A stretch of DNA of 7,456 nucleotides, from contig JASHTT010000337.1 in NCBI GenBank assembly GCA_030040415.1, positions 1 through 7,456 of the forward strand, read 5' to 3'. This document shows, in pieces, positions 1-5,381 of this stretch; within the stretch, counting starts at the first letter, position 1, and every line of letters begins with the position of its first letter. The notes below the pieces were generated by a model. That model was not told the DNA's origin. It ran no database searches and saw only the letters and a program-made list of their open reading frames with translations. This DNA comes from Streptosporangiaceae bacterium. Lineage in GTDB: Bacteria > Actinomycetota > Actinomycetes > Streptosporangiales > Streptosporangiaceae. Made by a program: the position numbers and the translations under genes.

Positions 1-591
1 GGTACTGTCGGTGACCCGGCCGAAGCCGCCAGCCGGCACGCCGACCGGACCGGCCAGACCGGGCGGGCGGCGCGCGCCATCCCCGGCGTCCAGACCGGAC
101 GGGCGGCGCGCGCCATCCCCGGCGGCCGGACCGGCCGAACCGGCCGAGCGAGCGTCCGGCGACCCCCCGGCCAGCCGAGCCTCGATTTCGTCCTCGACGG
201 CATCGGGCAGCTTGACGCCGCCCCGGGCGAAGAACTTGATCCCGTTGTCCGGGGCAGGGTTATGGCTCGCCGAGAGCATGACCCCGAATTCGGCACCGAG
301 AGCTGCCGTGAGATACGCCACGGCCGGCGTCGGCAGGACGCCGAGCCTGACCACGTCGACGCCGCTCGCGGCCAGCCCGGCGACGACAGCAGCCTCGAGG
401 AACTCGCCCGACGCCCTGGGGTCGCGGCCTACCACGGCGAACGGCCGGCGATCGGCCTGGCTCGCGCTGGCAAAGGCACCCGACCCGGCTAGCACGCTCG
501 CCGCAGCCGCTGCCAGCTCCATGGCCAGGCCAGCAGTTAGCTCACTGCCGGCTACGCCCCTGACGCCATCAGTACCGAAAAGCTGACCCAT
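1..591 (-). CDS. glmM: Phosphoglucosamine mutase GlmM (partial, N-terminal 197 residues)
   Basis: GlmM converts glucosamine-6-phosphate to glucosamine-1-phosphate in the cytoplasm, feeding UDP-GlcNAc and peptidoglycan synthesis. The reading frame starts with ATG at 591-589 and reads off the window edge, so only about the first 40% is present. It opens with the family N-terminus MGQLFGTDGVRG. The phosphoserine loop SASHNP is at residues 107-112, with Ser109 as the expected phosphorylated catalytic residue, followed by DNGIKFF and KLPDAVEDEIEARL. Normally only a short linker separates this helix from the GRV strand. Here residues about 142-189 are a low-complexity Gly/Ala/Pro/Arg stretch that includes two 12-residue tandem repeats, so the protein carries an unusual insertion at a domain boundary. 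It lies 42 nt downstream of rpsI and is probably co-transcribed with rplM-rpsI, as in other actinobacteria. Family assignment is secure; the rest of the protein, including the metal-binding and sugar-binding loops, is outside the window. Confidence 0.95.
   Translation of the reverse strand, partial: MGQLFGTDGVRGVAGSELTAGLAMELAAAAASVLAGSGAFASASQADRRPFAVVGRDPRASGEFLEAAVVAGLAASGVDVVRLGVLPTPAVAYLTAALGAEFGVMLSASHNPAPDNGIKFFARGGVKLPDAVEDEIEARLAGGSPDARSAGSAGPAAGDGARRPSGLDAGDGARRPPGLAGPVGVPAGGFGRVTDST
54..125. repeat. Two-copy 36-bp in-frame tandem repeat inside glmM
   Basis: Copies at 54-89 and 90-125 match at 34 of 36 positions (mismatches g63/a99 and t89/g125). The unit is exactly 12 codons, giving [A/D]AGDGARRP[S/P]GL at GlmM residues 156-167 and 168-179. 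Each copy contains the palindrome ggcgcgcgcc (69-78 and 105-114). Flanking DNA from about 41 to 150 is a degenerate mix of gaccgg and ccggccga motifs, consistent with expansion by slippage. Because the frame is kept, the repeat lengthens the protein rather than breaking it. Confidence 0.9.
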
Positions 592-615
592 CGCCCGCCG
601 AGATCCTCAGCTACC

Positions 616-640
616 CGCGCTAGCAGCGCGTGGCTAGCGC
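616..640 (-). other. Alternative hairpins at the rpsI stop / glmM leader
   Basis: A perfect 8-bp inverted repeat, GCGCTAGC at 617-624 and GCTAGCGC at 633-640, has an 8-nt loop. Its promoter-proximal arm contains the last sense codon and the TAG stop of rpsI. A competing hairpin pairs 616-621 with 625-630 (6 bp, 3-nt loop), and the two cannot form together. No U tract follows, so an intrinsic terminator is unlikely. A processing site or modulation of glmM expression is possible but is inference. Confidence 0.45.
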
Positions 641-1149
641 TTGGAGTACTGCGGAGCCTTGCGGGCCTTCTTCAGGCCTGCCTTCTTGCGCTCGGTAACC
701 CTGGCGTCCCTGGTCAGGAAGCCAGCCCGCTTGAGCGTTGGCCGGCTGTCCGGGTCGACGAGCGTCAGTGCCCTGGCGATGCCGAGCCGGAGAGCTCCGG
801 CCTGCCCGCTGACGCCACCGCCGTCGATCCTGGCCACCACGTCGAACTGTTCCTCGGCACCGAGGGCGACCAGCGGCTCGCTGATCAGCTGCTGATGCAC
901 GCGGTTGGGGAAATACTGAGTCAGGCTGCGGTCGTTGATCTTCCACTGGCCGGTACCCGGCAAGATGCGGACCCTCGCGATGGCCTCCTTGCGGCGGCCG
1001 GTGCCGAGCGCGGTCCCGGTGACCACGGGCCGCCGTGCGGCCGGCCTCGGCTGCGAGTCACCGGTCTGCGTCGTGTACTCGGACGGGTTCTCCTCGGCGG
1101 CCTGCTCGGCCTCCGCTGCCTCATCCTGCGTTTCGGTGGGCTCAGCCAC
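634..1149 (-). CDS. rpsI: 30S ribosomal protein S9
   Basis: S9 is a small-subunit head protein whose C-terminal tail reaches the P-site tRNA. The product is 171 aa from a GTG start (1149-1147), preceded by GAGGAA at 6-nt spacing. Residues 1-40 are an acidic, disordered extension rich in Glu, Ala and Thr, typical of actinobacterial S9. The core starts near residue 45 (GTALGTGRRKEAIARVR) and continues with YFPNRVHQQ and the signature GGGVSGQAGALRLGIARAL (about 110-128). The very basic tail ends in the invariant Ser-Lys-Arg at 169-171. It follows rplM with a 55-nt spacer, the usual L13-S9 pair, and precedes glmM. The stop is TAG, embedded in a hairpin arm. No oddities in the core. Confidence 0.98.
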   Translation of the reverse strand: MAEPTETQDEAAEAEQAAEENPSEYTTQTGDSQPRPAARRPVVTGTALGTGRRKEAIARVRILPGTGQWKINDRSLTQYFPNRVHQQLISEPLVALGAEEQFDVVARIDGGGVSGQAGALRLGIARALTLVDPDSRPTLKRAGFLTRDARVTERKKAGLKKARKAPQYSKR

Positions 1150-1204
1150 GTCGTCTTCCTCGTGCTTCGGTATCGATTGTGATGCTGTGCGAATCTGCTG
1201 CCGG

Positions 1205-1669
1205 CTACCTGGCGCTGCCGGTGCCCTGCTGCTCGACCTGGGAGATCTCGAACGGAACTGGCTGCTGCGCCTGGTGCGGGTGATCGGGACCCGCGTACAC
1301 CTTGAGCTTGCGCAGCATCTGCCTGCCCAGGGCGTTCTTCGGCAGCATGCCCCTGACCGCCTTGTGTACGGCCTGCTCCGGGCTCCTGGCCATCAGCTCC
1401 GCGTAGGACATCGACCGGAGCCCGCCCGGGTAGCCGGAGTGCCGGTAGGCCATCTTGTCACGCAGCTTGTTGCCGCTGAGCGCCACCTTCGCCGCGTTGA
1501 CGACGATGACGAAGTCGCCGGTGTCCACGTGCGGCGCGAAGATCGGCTTGTGCTTGCCGCGCAGGAGCGTGGCCGTCTGGCTGGCCAGGCGGCCAAGGAC
1601 GACGTCAGATGCGTCGATGACGTGCCATTGGCGCTGGACGTCAGCAGCCTTCGGGCTGAAAGTGCGCAC
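1205..1669 (-). CDS. rplM: 50S ribosomal protein L13
   Basis: L13 is an early-assembly protein of the large subunit. I chose the GTG at 1669-1667, giving 154 aa that start V(M)RTFSPKAADVQRQWHVIDA like actinobacterial homologues. An ATG two codons upstream (1675-1673) is the alternative. The AAAGG at 1679-1683 is 9 nt from the GTG but only 3 nt from the ATG, which favours GTG. Conserved blocks are DVVLGRLAS (22-30), LLRGKHKP (35-42), DTGDFVIVVNA (49-59), YRHSGYPGGL (75-84), AVRGMLPKN (104-112) and HPHQAQQPVPFEI (130-142). Residues 144-154 (VEQQGTGSAR end) form a short tail. It is first in the rplM-rpsI-glmM operon, with a recognisable promoter and a structured leader of about 138 nt upstream. 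Stop is TAG. Confidence 0.97.
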   Translation of the reverse strand: MRTFSPKAADVQRQWHVIDASDVVLGRLASQTATLLRGKHKPIFAPHVDTGDFVIVVNAAKVALSGNKLRDKMAYRHSGYPGGLRSMSYAELMARSPEQAVHKAVRGMLPKNALGRQMLRKLKVYAGPDHPHQAQQPVPFEISQVEQQGTGSAR

Positions 1670-1807
1670 AGTCATAAGCCTTTGCGTGTGGGTACTGAAT
1701 CCTGGCCGAGCCGGGTGCGTAGCCCGCCTAGCCTCGGCTGTCCGCTGATACCAGCGGCAGCTCGCATGCCCCGGCGGGCACGCGGACATGCCGGTACGCA
1801 TGGACGC
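1670..1807 (-). promoter_or_regulatory. Structured 5' leader of rplM
   Basis: From the predicted transcription start near 1807 to the rplM start there are about 138 nt without a gene. In transcript order they hold three hairpins. The first pairs 1787-1791 with 1764-1768, with an inner 4-bp stem 1776-1779/1768-1771. The second is a perfect 6-bp stem 1752-1757/1742-1747 with a 4-nt loop. The third pairs 1733-1738 with 1705-1710 (6 bp) and has an inner CGGG/CCCG stem 1723-1726/1712-1715. L13 leaders that mediate autoregulation are known in other phyla; whether this one binds L13 is inference. The hairpins leave the AAAGG ribosome binding site unpaired as drawn. Confidence 0.5.
1679..1683 (-). 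promoter_or_regulatory. rplM ribosome binding site (AAAGG) that decides the start
   Basis: On the minus strand AAAGG lies 9 nt before the GTG at 1669 and 3 nt before the ATG at 1675. Nine nucleotides is a normal Shine-Dalgarno distance and three is too short, so the GTG is the better start. Confidence 0.55.
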
Positions 1808-1813
1808 CTATGC

Positions 1814-1843
1814 AGGATACCGGCCCTGTCCTGCGCTGGTCAA
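1814..1843 (-). promoter_or_regulatory. Predicted sigma70-type promoter of rplM-rpsI-glmM
   Basis: On the minus strand TTGACC (1843-1838) and TATCCT (1819-1814) are separated by 18 nt. The -35 matches TTGACA at five of six positions and the -10 fits the actinobacterial TANNNT rule. Transcription would start near G1807. This is the best-matching promoter in the divergent gap and is correctly oriented and placed for the rplM operon. Confidence 0.65.
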
Positions 1844-2028
1844 AGCGGGCGCCGAGGCGGCCAGCCCGGACGGTGCTCCGGTCGCGCGGCGGCCAGCCTG
1901 AGGCGCACCGGGCAGCCCGCTGGCAGGGCGCTAGCGGACAGGCCGATGCGCCGGTCCACCGGGGGCCTCGCGCAGCCGCAGGCGCGCCAAACTGCGCGAC
2001 AGAGCCCTAACTTACCTTCGGGGAGCGA
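1844..2028. other. Central part of the divergent rplM / membrane-protein intergenic region
   Basis: Between the rplM -35 element and the -10 of the plus-strand gene lie about 185 nt with no convincing gene, RNA gene or clear operator. It contains CGGCCAGCC twice (1858-1866 and 1889-1897). On the plus strand two further TANNNT hexamers (2008-2013 TAACTT, 2013-2018 TACCTT) could act as weaker -10 elements. I see no long inverted repeat suggesting a repressor site. Confidence 0.4.
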
Positions 2029-2041
2029 TACGCTCGCCGCA
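2029..2041 (+). promoter_or_regulatory. Likely leaderless promoter (-10 TACGCT) of the 2041 gene
   Basis: TACGCT at 2029-2034 fits TANNNT and is followed by exactly six bases before the ATG at 2041. That places the -10 at -12 to -7 if transcription begins on the A of the start codon, the classic leaderless layout common in actinobacteria. The nearest purine-rich stretch (GGGGAG, 2020-2025) is 15 nt from the ATG, too far for a good ribosome binding site, which supports leaderless expression. No good -35 is visible at 16-18 nt. Confidence 0.55.
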
Positions 2042-3777
2042 TGCGCAACCCGGCCGACAACGCTGCAGATCAGCCAGGAACGCGGCGTCACGGCCGACTC
2101 AACCGGCCAGACGGTGCCGCTGGTCGGCATGACGAGTCGTCGTCCGTCTTCGTGCCCGGGTACCAGCGCGGCGACATCGCCTCGCCGGACGCGCAGCCGG
2201 CAGGCTCTGGGCCAGGCGGCCAGAGCGCGCCTGGCGGGCCGTCGGCGACCTGGTACGGATCCAGCGCAGAGGGCGCAGCAGGCAGGGGGCCGGTCCGCGG
2301 CTACCCGCCCACGCCAGGCCAGCCGCCCCCGGTCTACCCGCCGGGCCAGTTCGCCGCCTGGAACCGTAGCAGCCACAGCCCGGCCACGCCGGGCTCTGCC
2401 CTCCGCGCGCCTGCTCAGCTCGTCGCTGGTCAGGGAGCGCCTGGTCAGGGAGCGCCTGGCCCAGCTCAGACCGATGAAGGTCGCTGGTCCGCGGCCGACG
2501 GTGCGGCGATAGCGGAGGGACCGGCGACCTCGCAGCCGCGTGGCTACTACGGAAACTCGGAGAGCCCAGACACCGAACCCGGTTACTCGGTACTTGCCGT
2601 CAGCGACCCGGCGGCCGACGTCACCTCGACGCAGACCTGGCGGCCGGTTGCCGACGGCCGGGCGACAGGGACCTGGACCATGCCGCCCGCCGCCCCCGGA
2701 AGGCACCAGGCCAGCACGGGAACGGCCGCGCCGGGCACCCGGCCGGAAGTCCCGCCGCTGCCCAAGCGCGAGCCCGCAGGACGCAGGAGGGCGACCTCAG
2801 ACGTCGATGGATCGGGCGATGACGGCATCGGCAATGCCGCCGAACGGACATCAGCGCCGGCATCCGCGCCAACGGCGAGCCGGTCTGGCGCCCACGCTGC
2901 TGTGCAGCCAGCCGCGCGTCGCCCCGGCTCGGCCGGGGCCCAGCCGGTTAAGAGCTCGGCCGGCCCCACCGCGCCGCCGACCGAGCGGCAAGGCCGTGCT
3001 CGCAGCGGCGCACACAGCGGCGTGCACAGCGGGCCGGACACGGCGCCCCGCAAGCGTCGTCATCCGGCGAGCGTCAAGGTGGCCATCACCGGCGCGCTTC
3101 TGCTCGTGCTCGCGGCTGCCGCCGCGCTGTACGTCGGCGTGCTGCGCTCTCCCGGGAAGCAGCATCCGGCCGCGCTGCCGAGCAACTCGGCGGCCGCCCC
3201 GACGCCGTCGCCGAGCCCCACGCCCTCGCTCGGTCCCAACGGCCACATCGGCACGCGTGCGCAGGACCCGGTGCCGCTCACCGTCGCGCAGTTGTACCCG
3301 CCGCTGCTCTACGCCTACGGCGGCATCGTGACACGCGACGTCTACAAGATCAGCTCCGACTGCACTGCCGCGATCGCGGGCTCGAGCCTGCAGGCGGCGG
3401 TCAGTTCCGGTAACTGCAGCCAGGTGGTACGCGCGACGTACATCACCCGGCGCAAGGGCATCATGGCCACGATCGGCGTGCTCAACCTCGCATCCGCGGG
3501 CGCGGCCAAGAGTGCCGCCAGCACGGCAGGTGCCAATAACTTCATCTCCCAGCTGCCGGCCCCGATTGGCCCCACGACCAAGATCGGCCAGGGCACCGGG
3601 ATCGAGGAGGCCGCGGCCAAGGGCCACTACCTGATCCTCATCTGGGCTGAGTTCACCGATCTGCTCAAGCCGAAGACCGCGCAGCAGAGCGCCGAGCTTG
3701 ACCAGTTCATGAGCATGCTGCTCGACAAGACGGCTAACGTCAGCCTGACCGTCCGGTTCCTGACCGGCAAGCCCTGA
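2041..3777 (+). CDS. Unrecognised proline-rich single-pass membrane protein
   Basis: I do not recognise a named family. The product is 578 aa; the ATG at 2041 is the only start before an in-frame stop at 2008. Residues 1-335 are low complexity (Pro, Ala, Gly, Ser), predicted disordered and without cysteine. Two less degenerate islands stand out: DESSSVFVPGYQRG (31-44), and 181-203 with key residues Y182, L185, D189, D193, T195, T197 and W200. Short repeats are GQGAP twice (about 130-139) and SG[A/V]H three times (282-285, 322-325, 326-329). A basic patch RKRRH (337-341) precedes one hydrophobic helix (about 345-368), so the N-terminus should be cytoplasmic. Outside come a Pro/Ser/Thr linker (about 370-400) and a compact domain (about 405-578). 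That domain holds the protein's only cysteines, C441 and C459, which probably form a disulfide, followed by QVVRATY (460-466). It stands alone, divergent from rplM and convergent with truA, in the slot that holds ESX-4 genes in mycobacteria. An anti-sigma-like, signalling or secretion-associated role is possible but unsupported. Confidence 0.85.
   Translation: MRNPADNAADQPGTRRHGRLNRPDGAAGRHDESSSVFVPGYQRGDIASPDAQPAGSGPGGQSAPGGPSATWYGSSAEGAAGRGPVRGYPPTPGQPPPVYPPGQFAAWNRSSHSPATPGSALRAPAQLVAGQGAPGQGAPGPAQTDEGRWSAADGAAIAEGPATSQPRGYYGNSESPDTEPGYSVLAVSDPAADVTSTQTWRPVADGRATGTWTMPPAAPGRHQASTGTAAPGTRPEVPPLPKREPAGRRRATSDVDGSGDDGIGNAAERTSAPASAPTASRSGAHAAVQPAARRPGSAGAQPVKSSAGPTAPPTERQGRARSGAHSGVHSGPDTAPRKRRHPASVKVAITGALLLVLAAAAALYVGVLRSPGKQHPAALPSNSAAAPTPSPSPTPSLGPNGHIGTRAQDPVPLTVAQLYPPLLYAYGGIVTRDVYKISSDCTAAIAGSSLQAAVSSGNCSQVVRATYITRRKGIMATIGVLNLASAGAAKSAASTAGANNFISQLPAPIGPTTKIGQGTGIEEAAAKGHYLILIWAEFTDLLKPKTAQQSAELDQFMSMLLDKTANVSLTVRFLTGKP
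2426..2455 (+). repeat. 15-bp tandem repeat within the membrane-protein gene
   Basis: ctggtcagggagcgc occurs twice head to tail (2426-2440, 2441-2455), in frame, coding GQGAP repeated in the disordered region. It is a small slippage-type duplication. Confidence 0.9.
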
Positions 3778-3796
3778 GCTCGCGTTTTCACAGGAA

Positions 3797-3837
3797 CGAC
3801 GAGCCACATCCGCAGCACCCGGATCGTGCTCCCGTCG
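3797..3837. terminator. Imperfect hairpin between convergent genes, candidate bidirectional terminator
   Basis: The 64-nt gap between the stop at 3777 and the truA stop at 3842 holds a long imperfect stem. CGACGAG (3797-3803), CAC (3805-3807) and ATCCG (3808-3812) pair with CGGAT (3820-3824), GTG (3826-3828), CTC (3829-3831) and GTCG (3834-3837). The loop is 7 nt, with small C bulges. No U tract follows on either strand, so it is not a canonical intrinsic terminator, but its position between two gene ends fits one of the U-less hairpins seen in high-GC actinobacteria. Confidence 0.45.
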
Positions 3838-3841
3838 AAGG

Positions 3842-4699
3842 CTAGGAAGTGATCCGCAGCCGGCGGGTCGCGACGGCACGTTCAGCCATCTCGGCGGGGT
3901 CTGGATAGCGCACTTCCTCGAGGCTCAGTCCCTGCGGCGGGGCGACTTGCACCGCCGGGTCCCGGACCCGGGCTGCCAGCACCGCGGCAGGCCAGCCGAC
4001 CTGCCTGCTGCCGTCGCCCACCGCCAGCAGCGCCCCTACCAGCGCCCTGACCATGTTGTGGCAGAACGCGTCGGCGCTGACTACCGCTACGGCCACCCCG
4101 GGCCCGGTGCGGCTCCAGCCGAGCCGCAAAAGCTCGCGCACCGTGGTGGCGCCCTCCTTGCGACGGCAGAACGCCGCGAAGTCGTGCTCGCCGAGGCACG
4201 CCCGGCCGGCCTCGTTCATCGCCGCCAGGTCCAGCGGGCGGTCGTAGCTCAGCGTGTCGTGGCGGCGCAGCGGGTCGGCCAGCGCTGAGTCCTCGCACAC
4301 GCGGTAGGAGTAGCGCCGCCACAAGGCCGAGAACCGGGCATCGAATCCGTCCGGGGCGGGACCTACTGCCGGGATCCTGACGTCGGGCGGCAGCACCCTC
4401 GCGAGCCTGCGGGTCGCCGAGTCCGCAGCCGCAAACCAGGAGTCCTGCGGGACGTCCACGTGCGCGACCTGGCCCCGCGCGTGCACGCCAGCGTCCGTCC
4501 GGCCTGCCACGGTCAGCTCGGGCGGCTCAGGCAGCCGCAGCACCCGCCACAGAGCCTCCTCGACGACCTGCTGCACGGTCCGCAGCCCTGGCTGCCTGGC
4601 CCAGCCGTGAAACTCGGTGCCGTCGTAGCGCAGGTCGAGGCGAAGCCGAAGCGCGGCGAGCCCGGCCAGCACAGGCTGGCCGGGCTCGCCCGCAGTCAT
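3842..4699 (-). CDS. truA: tRNA pseudouridine(38-40) synthase TruA
   Basis: TruA isomerises uridines 38-40 in the anticodon stem-loop of many tRNAs to pseudouridine. The product is 285 aa from the ATG at 4699-4697, usual family length. Motifs are LRLDLRYDGTEFHGWA (19-34), GLRTVQQVVEEAL (38-50) and AGRTDAGVHARGQVAHV (65-81) with catalytic Asp69. The conserved aromatic block WRRYSYRV is at 127-134, HDFAAFCRR at 172-180, the FCHNMVR core motif at 212-218 and the C-terminal APPQGLSLEEVRYP at 253-266. The start lies 4 nt after the rplQ stop with no strong ribosome binding site, so translational coupling to rplQ is likely. It is the last gene of the alpha operon here and runs convergently into the unknown membrane-protein gene. 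The frame stays open upstream into rplQ, but that part is a shadow of the L17 acidic tail. Stop is TAG. Confidence 0.97.
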   Translation of the reverse strand: MTAGEPGQPVLAGLAALRLRLDLRYDGTEFHGWARQPGLRTVQQVVEEALWRVLRLPEPPELTVAGRTDAGVHARGQVAHVDVPQDSWFAAADSATRRLARVLPPDVRIPAVGPAPDGFDARFSALWRRYSYRVCEDSALADPLRRHDTLSYDRPLDLAAMNEAGRACLGEHDFAAFCRRKEGATTVRELLRLGWSRTGPGVAVAVVSADAFCHNMVRALVGALLAVGDGSRQVGWPAAVLAARVRDPAVQVAPPQGLSLEEVRYPDPAEMAERAVATRRLRITS

Positions 4700-4703
4700 C
4701 GGA

Positions 4704-5354
4704 CTACTCGTCTGCCTCGTCGTCGTCGGCTTCGTCGTCGTCCTCGTCGGCTTCCTCGCCGGCTTCTTCGGCGTCGGCCTCTGCCTCGAGCGCGTCGTCG
4801 TCGCCGATCTCGTCTGCCTCTGTACCTTCCGGCTCGTCCGGCTCGAGCTCGTCGGCGGTGTCGGGCACGGCCTCGTCAGCTTCGGCCGCCGTAGTCCCGG
4901 TAGCCACAGCGGCGGAGGTGCGACCGCGCCCGCCCGCACCGACCGCGGCCGGCACGGGTGCCCGCCGAGTACGACGGCGCCGCGGCCTGGACTCGGCCTC
5001 CTCGCGGATCAGCTCGATGACCGCGAGCGGCGCATTGTCGCCCTTGCGCGGCCCGATCTTAGTGATCCGCGTGTAGCCGCCGTCCCGGCTGGCGTAGCTG
5101 GGCCCGATCTCAGTGAACAGCTCGTGCACGACGCTCTTGTCGCTCACCACCGACATCACCTGGCGCCGCGCGTGCAGGTCACCACGCTTGGCGAAGGTAA
5201 TCAGGCGCTCGGCGAGCGGGCGCAGCCTGCGTGCCCTCGCCTCCGTCGTAGTGATCTTGCCGTGCTCGAACAGCGCGGTCGCCAGGTTCGCCAGCATGTG
5301 GCGCTGATGAGCCGGGCTGCCGCCGAGACGCGGGCCCTTGGTGGGCGTGGGCAT
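4704..5354 (-). CDS. rplQ: 50S ribosomal protein L17 with long acidic C-terminal tail
   Basis: L17 is a large-subunit protein near the peptide exit tunnel. I start at ATG 5354-5352, giving 216 aa beginning MPTPTKGPRLGGSPAHQRHML as in actinobacterial L17. AGGAG lies 9 nt upstream. The conserved core covers residues 1-121: LATALFEHGKITTTEARARRLRPLAERLIT (24-53), then a central block ending with GGYTRITKIGPRKGDNAPLAVIEL (92-115). It is followed by an Arg-rich stretch (123-131), a Gly/Ala/Thr linker and a tail from 158 to 216 with 35 Asp or Glu in 59 residues and no Lys or Arg. A tail beyond the 120-aa core is normal for actinobacteria, but one this acidic is notable. It lies 62 nt after rpoA and 4 nt before truA. 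A TTG further upstream (5384) would add ten residues, but homology and the ribosome binding site reject it. Stop is TAG. Confidence 0.97.
   Translation of the reverse strand: MPTPTKGPRLGGSPAHQRHMLANLATALFEHGKITTTEARARRLRPLAERLITFAKRGDLHARRQVMSVVSDKSVVHELFTEIGPSYASRDGGYTRITKIGPRKGDNAPLAVIELIREEAESRPRRRRTRRAPVPAAVGAGGRGRTSAAVATGTTAAEADEAVPDTADELEPDEPEGTEADEIGDDDALEAEADAEEAGEEADEDDDEADDDEADE
4707..4883. repeat. GAC/GAG trinucleotide-rich low-complexity tract
   Basis: The DNA for the L17 tail is built largely from GAC, GAG and GCC codons on the minus strand, read as gtcgtc and ctcgtc runs on the plus strand, especially 4710-4765. This is a microsatellite-like region expected to vary in length between strains. 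Confidence 0.6.
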
Positions 5355-5381
5355 GGAAGGGATCTCCTCGTTGAGTACCGC

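Noticed and set aside
41..150. Repeat cluster in glmM considered as a CRISPR or mobile-element remnant
   Set aside because: Only two contiguous copies without spacers, in frame inside a gene; fits replication slippage.
1670..1801. Extension of rplM upstream to an ATG-like start near 1801
   Set aside because: The added residues do not resemble L13 and cover the predicted leader; homologues begin at the RTFSPK segment.
1800..1901. 33-codon plus-strand reading frame starting ATG in the divergent region
   Set aside because: It overlaps the rplM promoter, lacks a ribosome binding site, and its codons look like ordinary GC-rich open sequence; no independent support.
935..2512. Long plus-strand reading frame across rpsI, rplM and the intergenic region
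   Set aside because: It is antisense to two certain ribosomal protein genes and crosses a promoter region; an artefact of high GC content.
1840..2706. Minus-strand reading frame opposite the membrane-protein gene, and a similar one at 2851-3879
   Set aside because: Arg/Ala-rich translations without domain character; the plus-strand frame gives a coherent topology with basic stop, helix and cysteine-bearing domain, so the minus frames are shadows.
4700..4939. Extension of truA upstream into rplQ
   Set aside because: The added part is a Thr/Arg/Lys shadow of the L17 acidic tail; the ATG at 4699 fits the family length.
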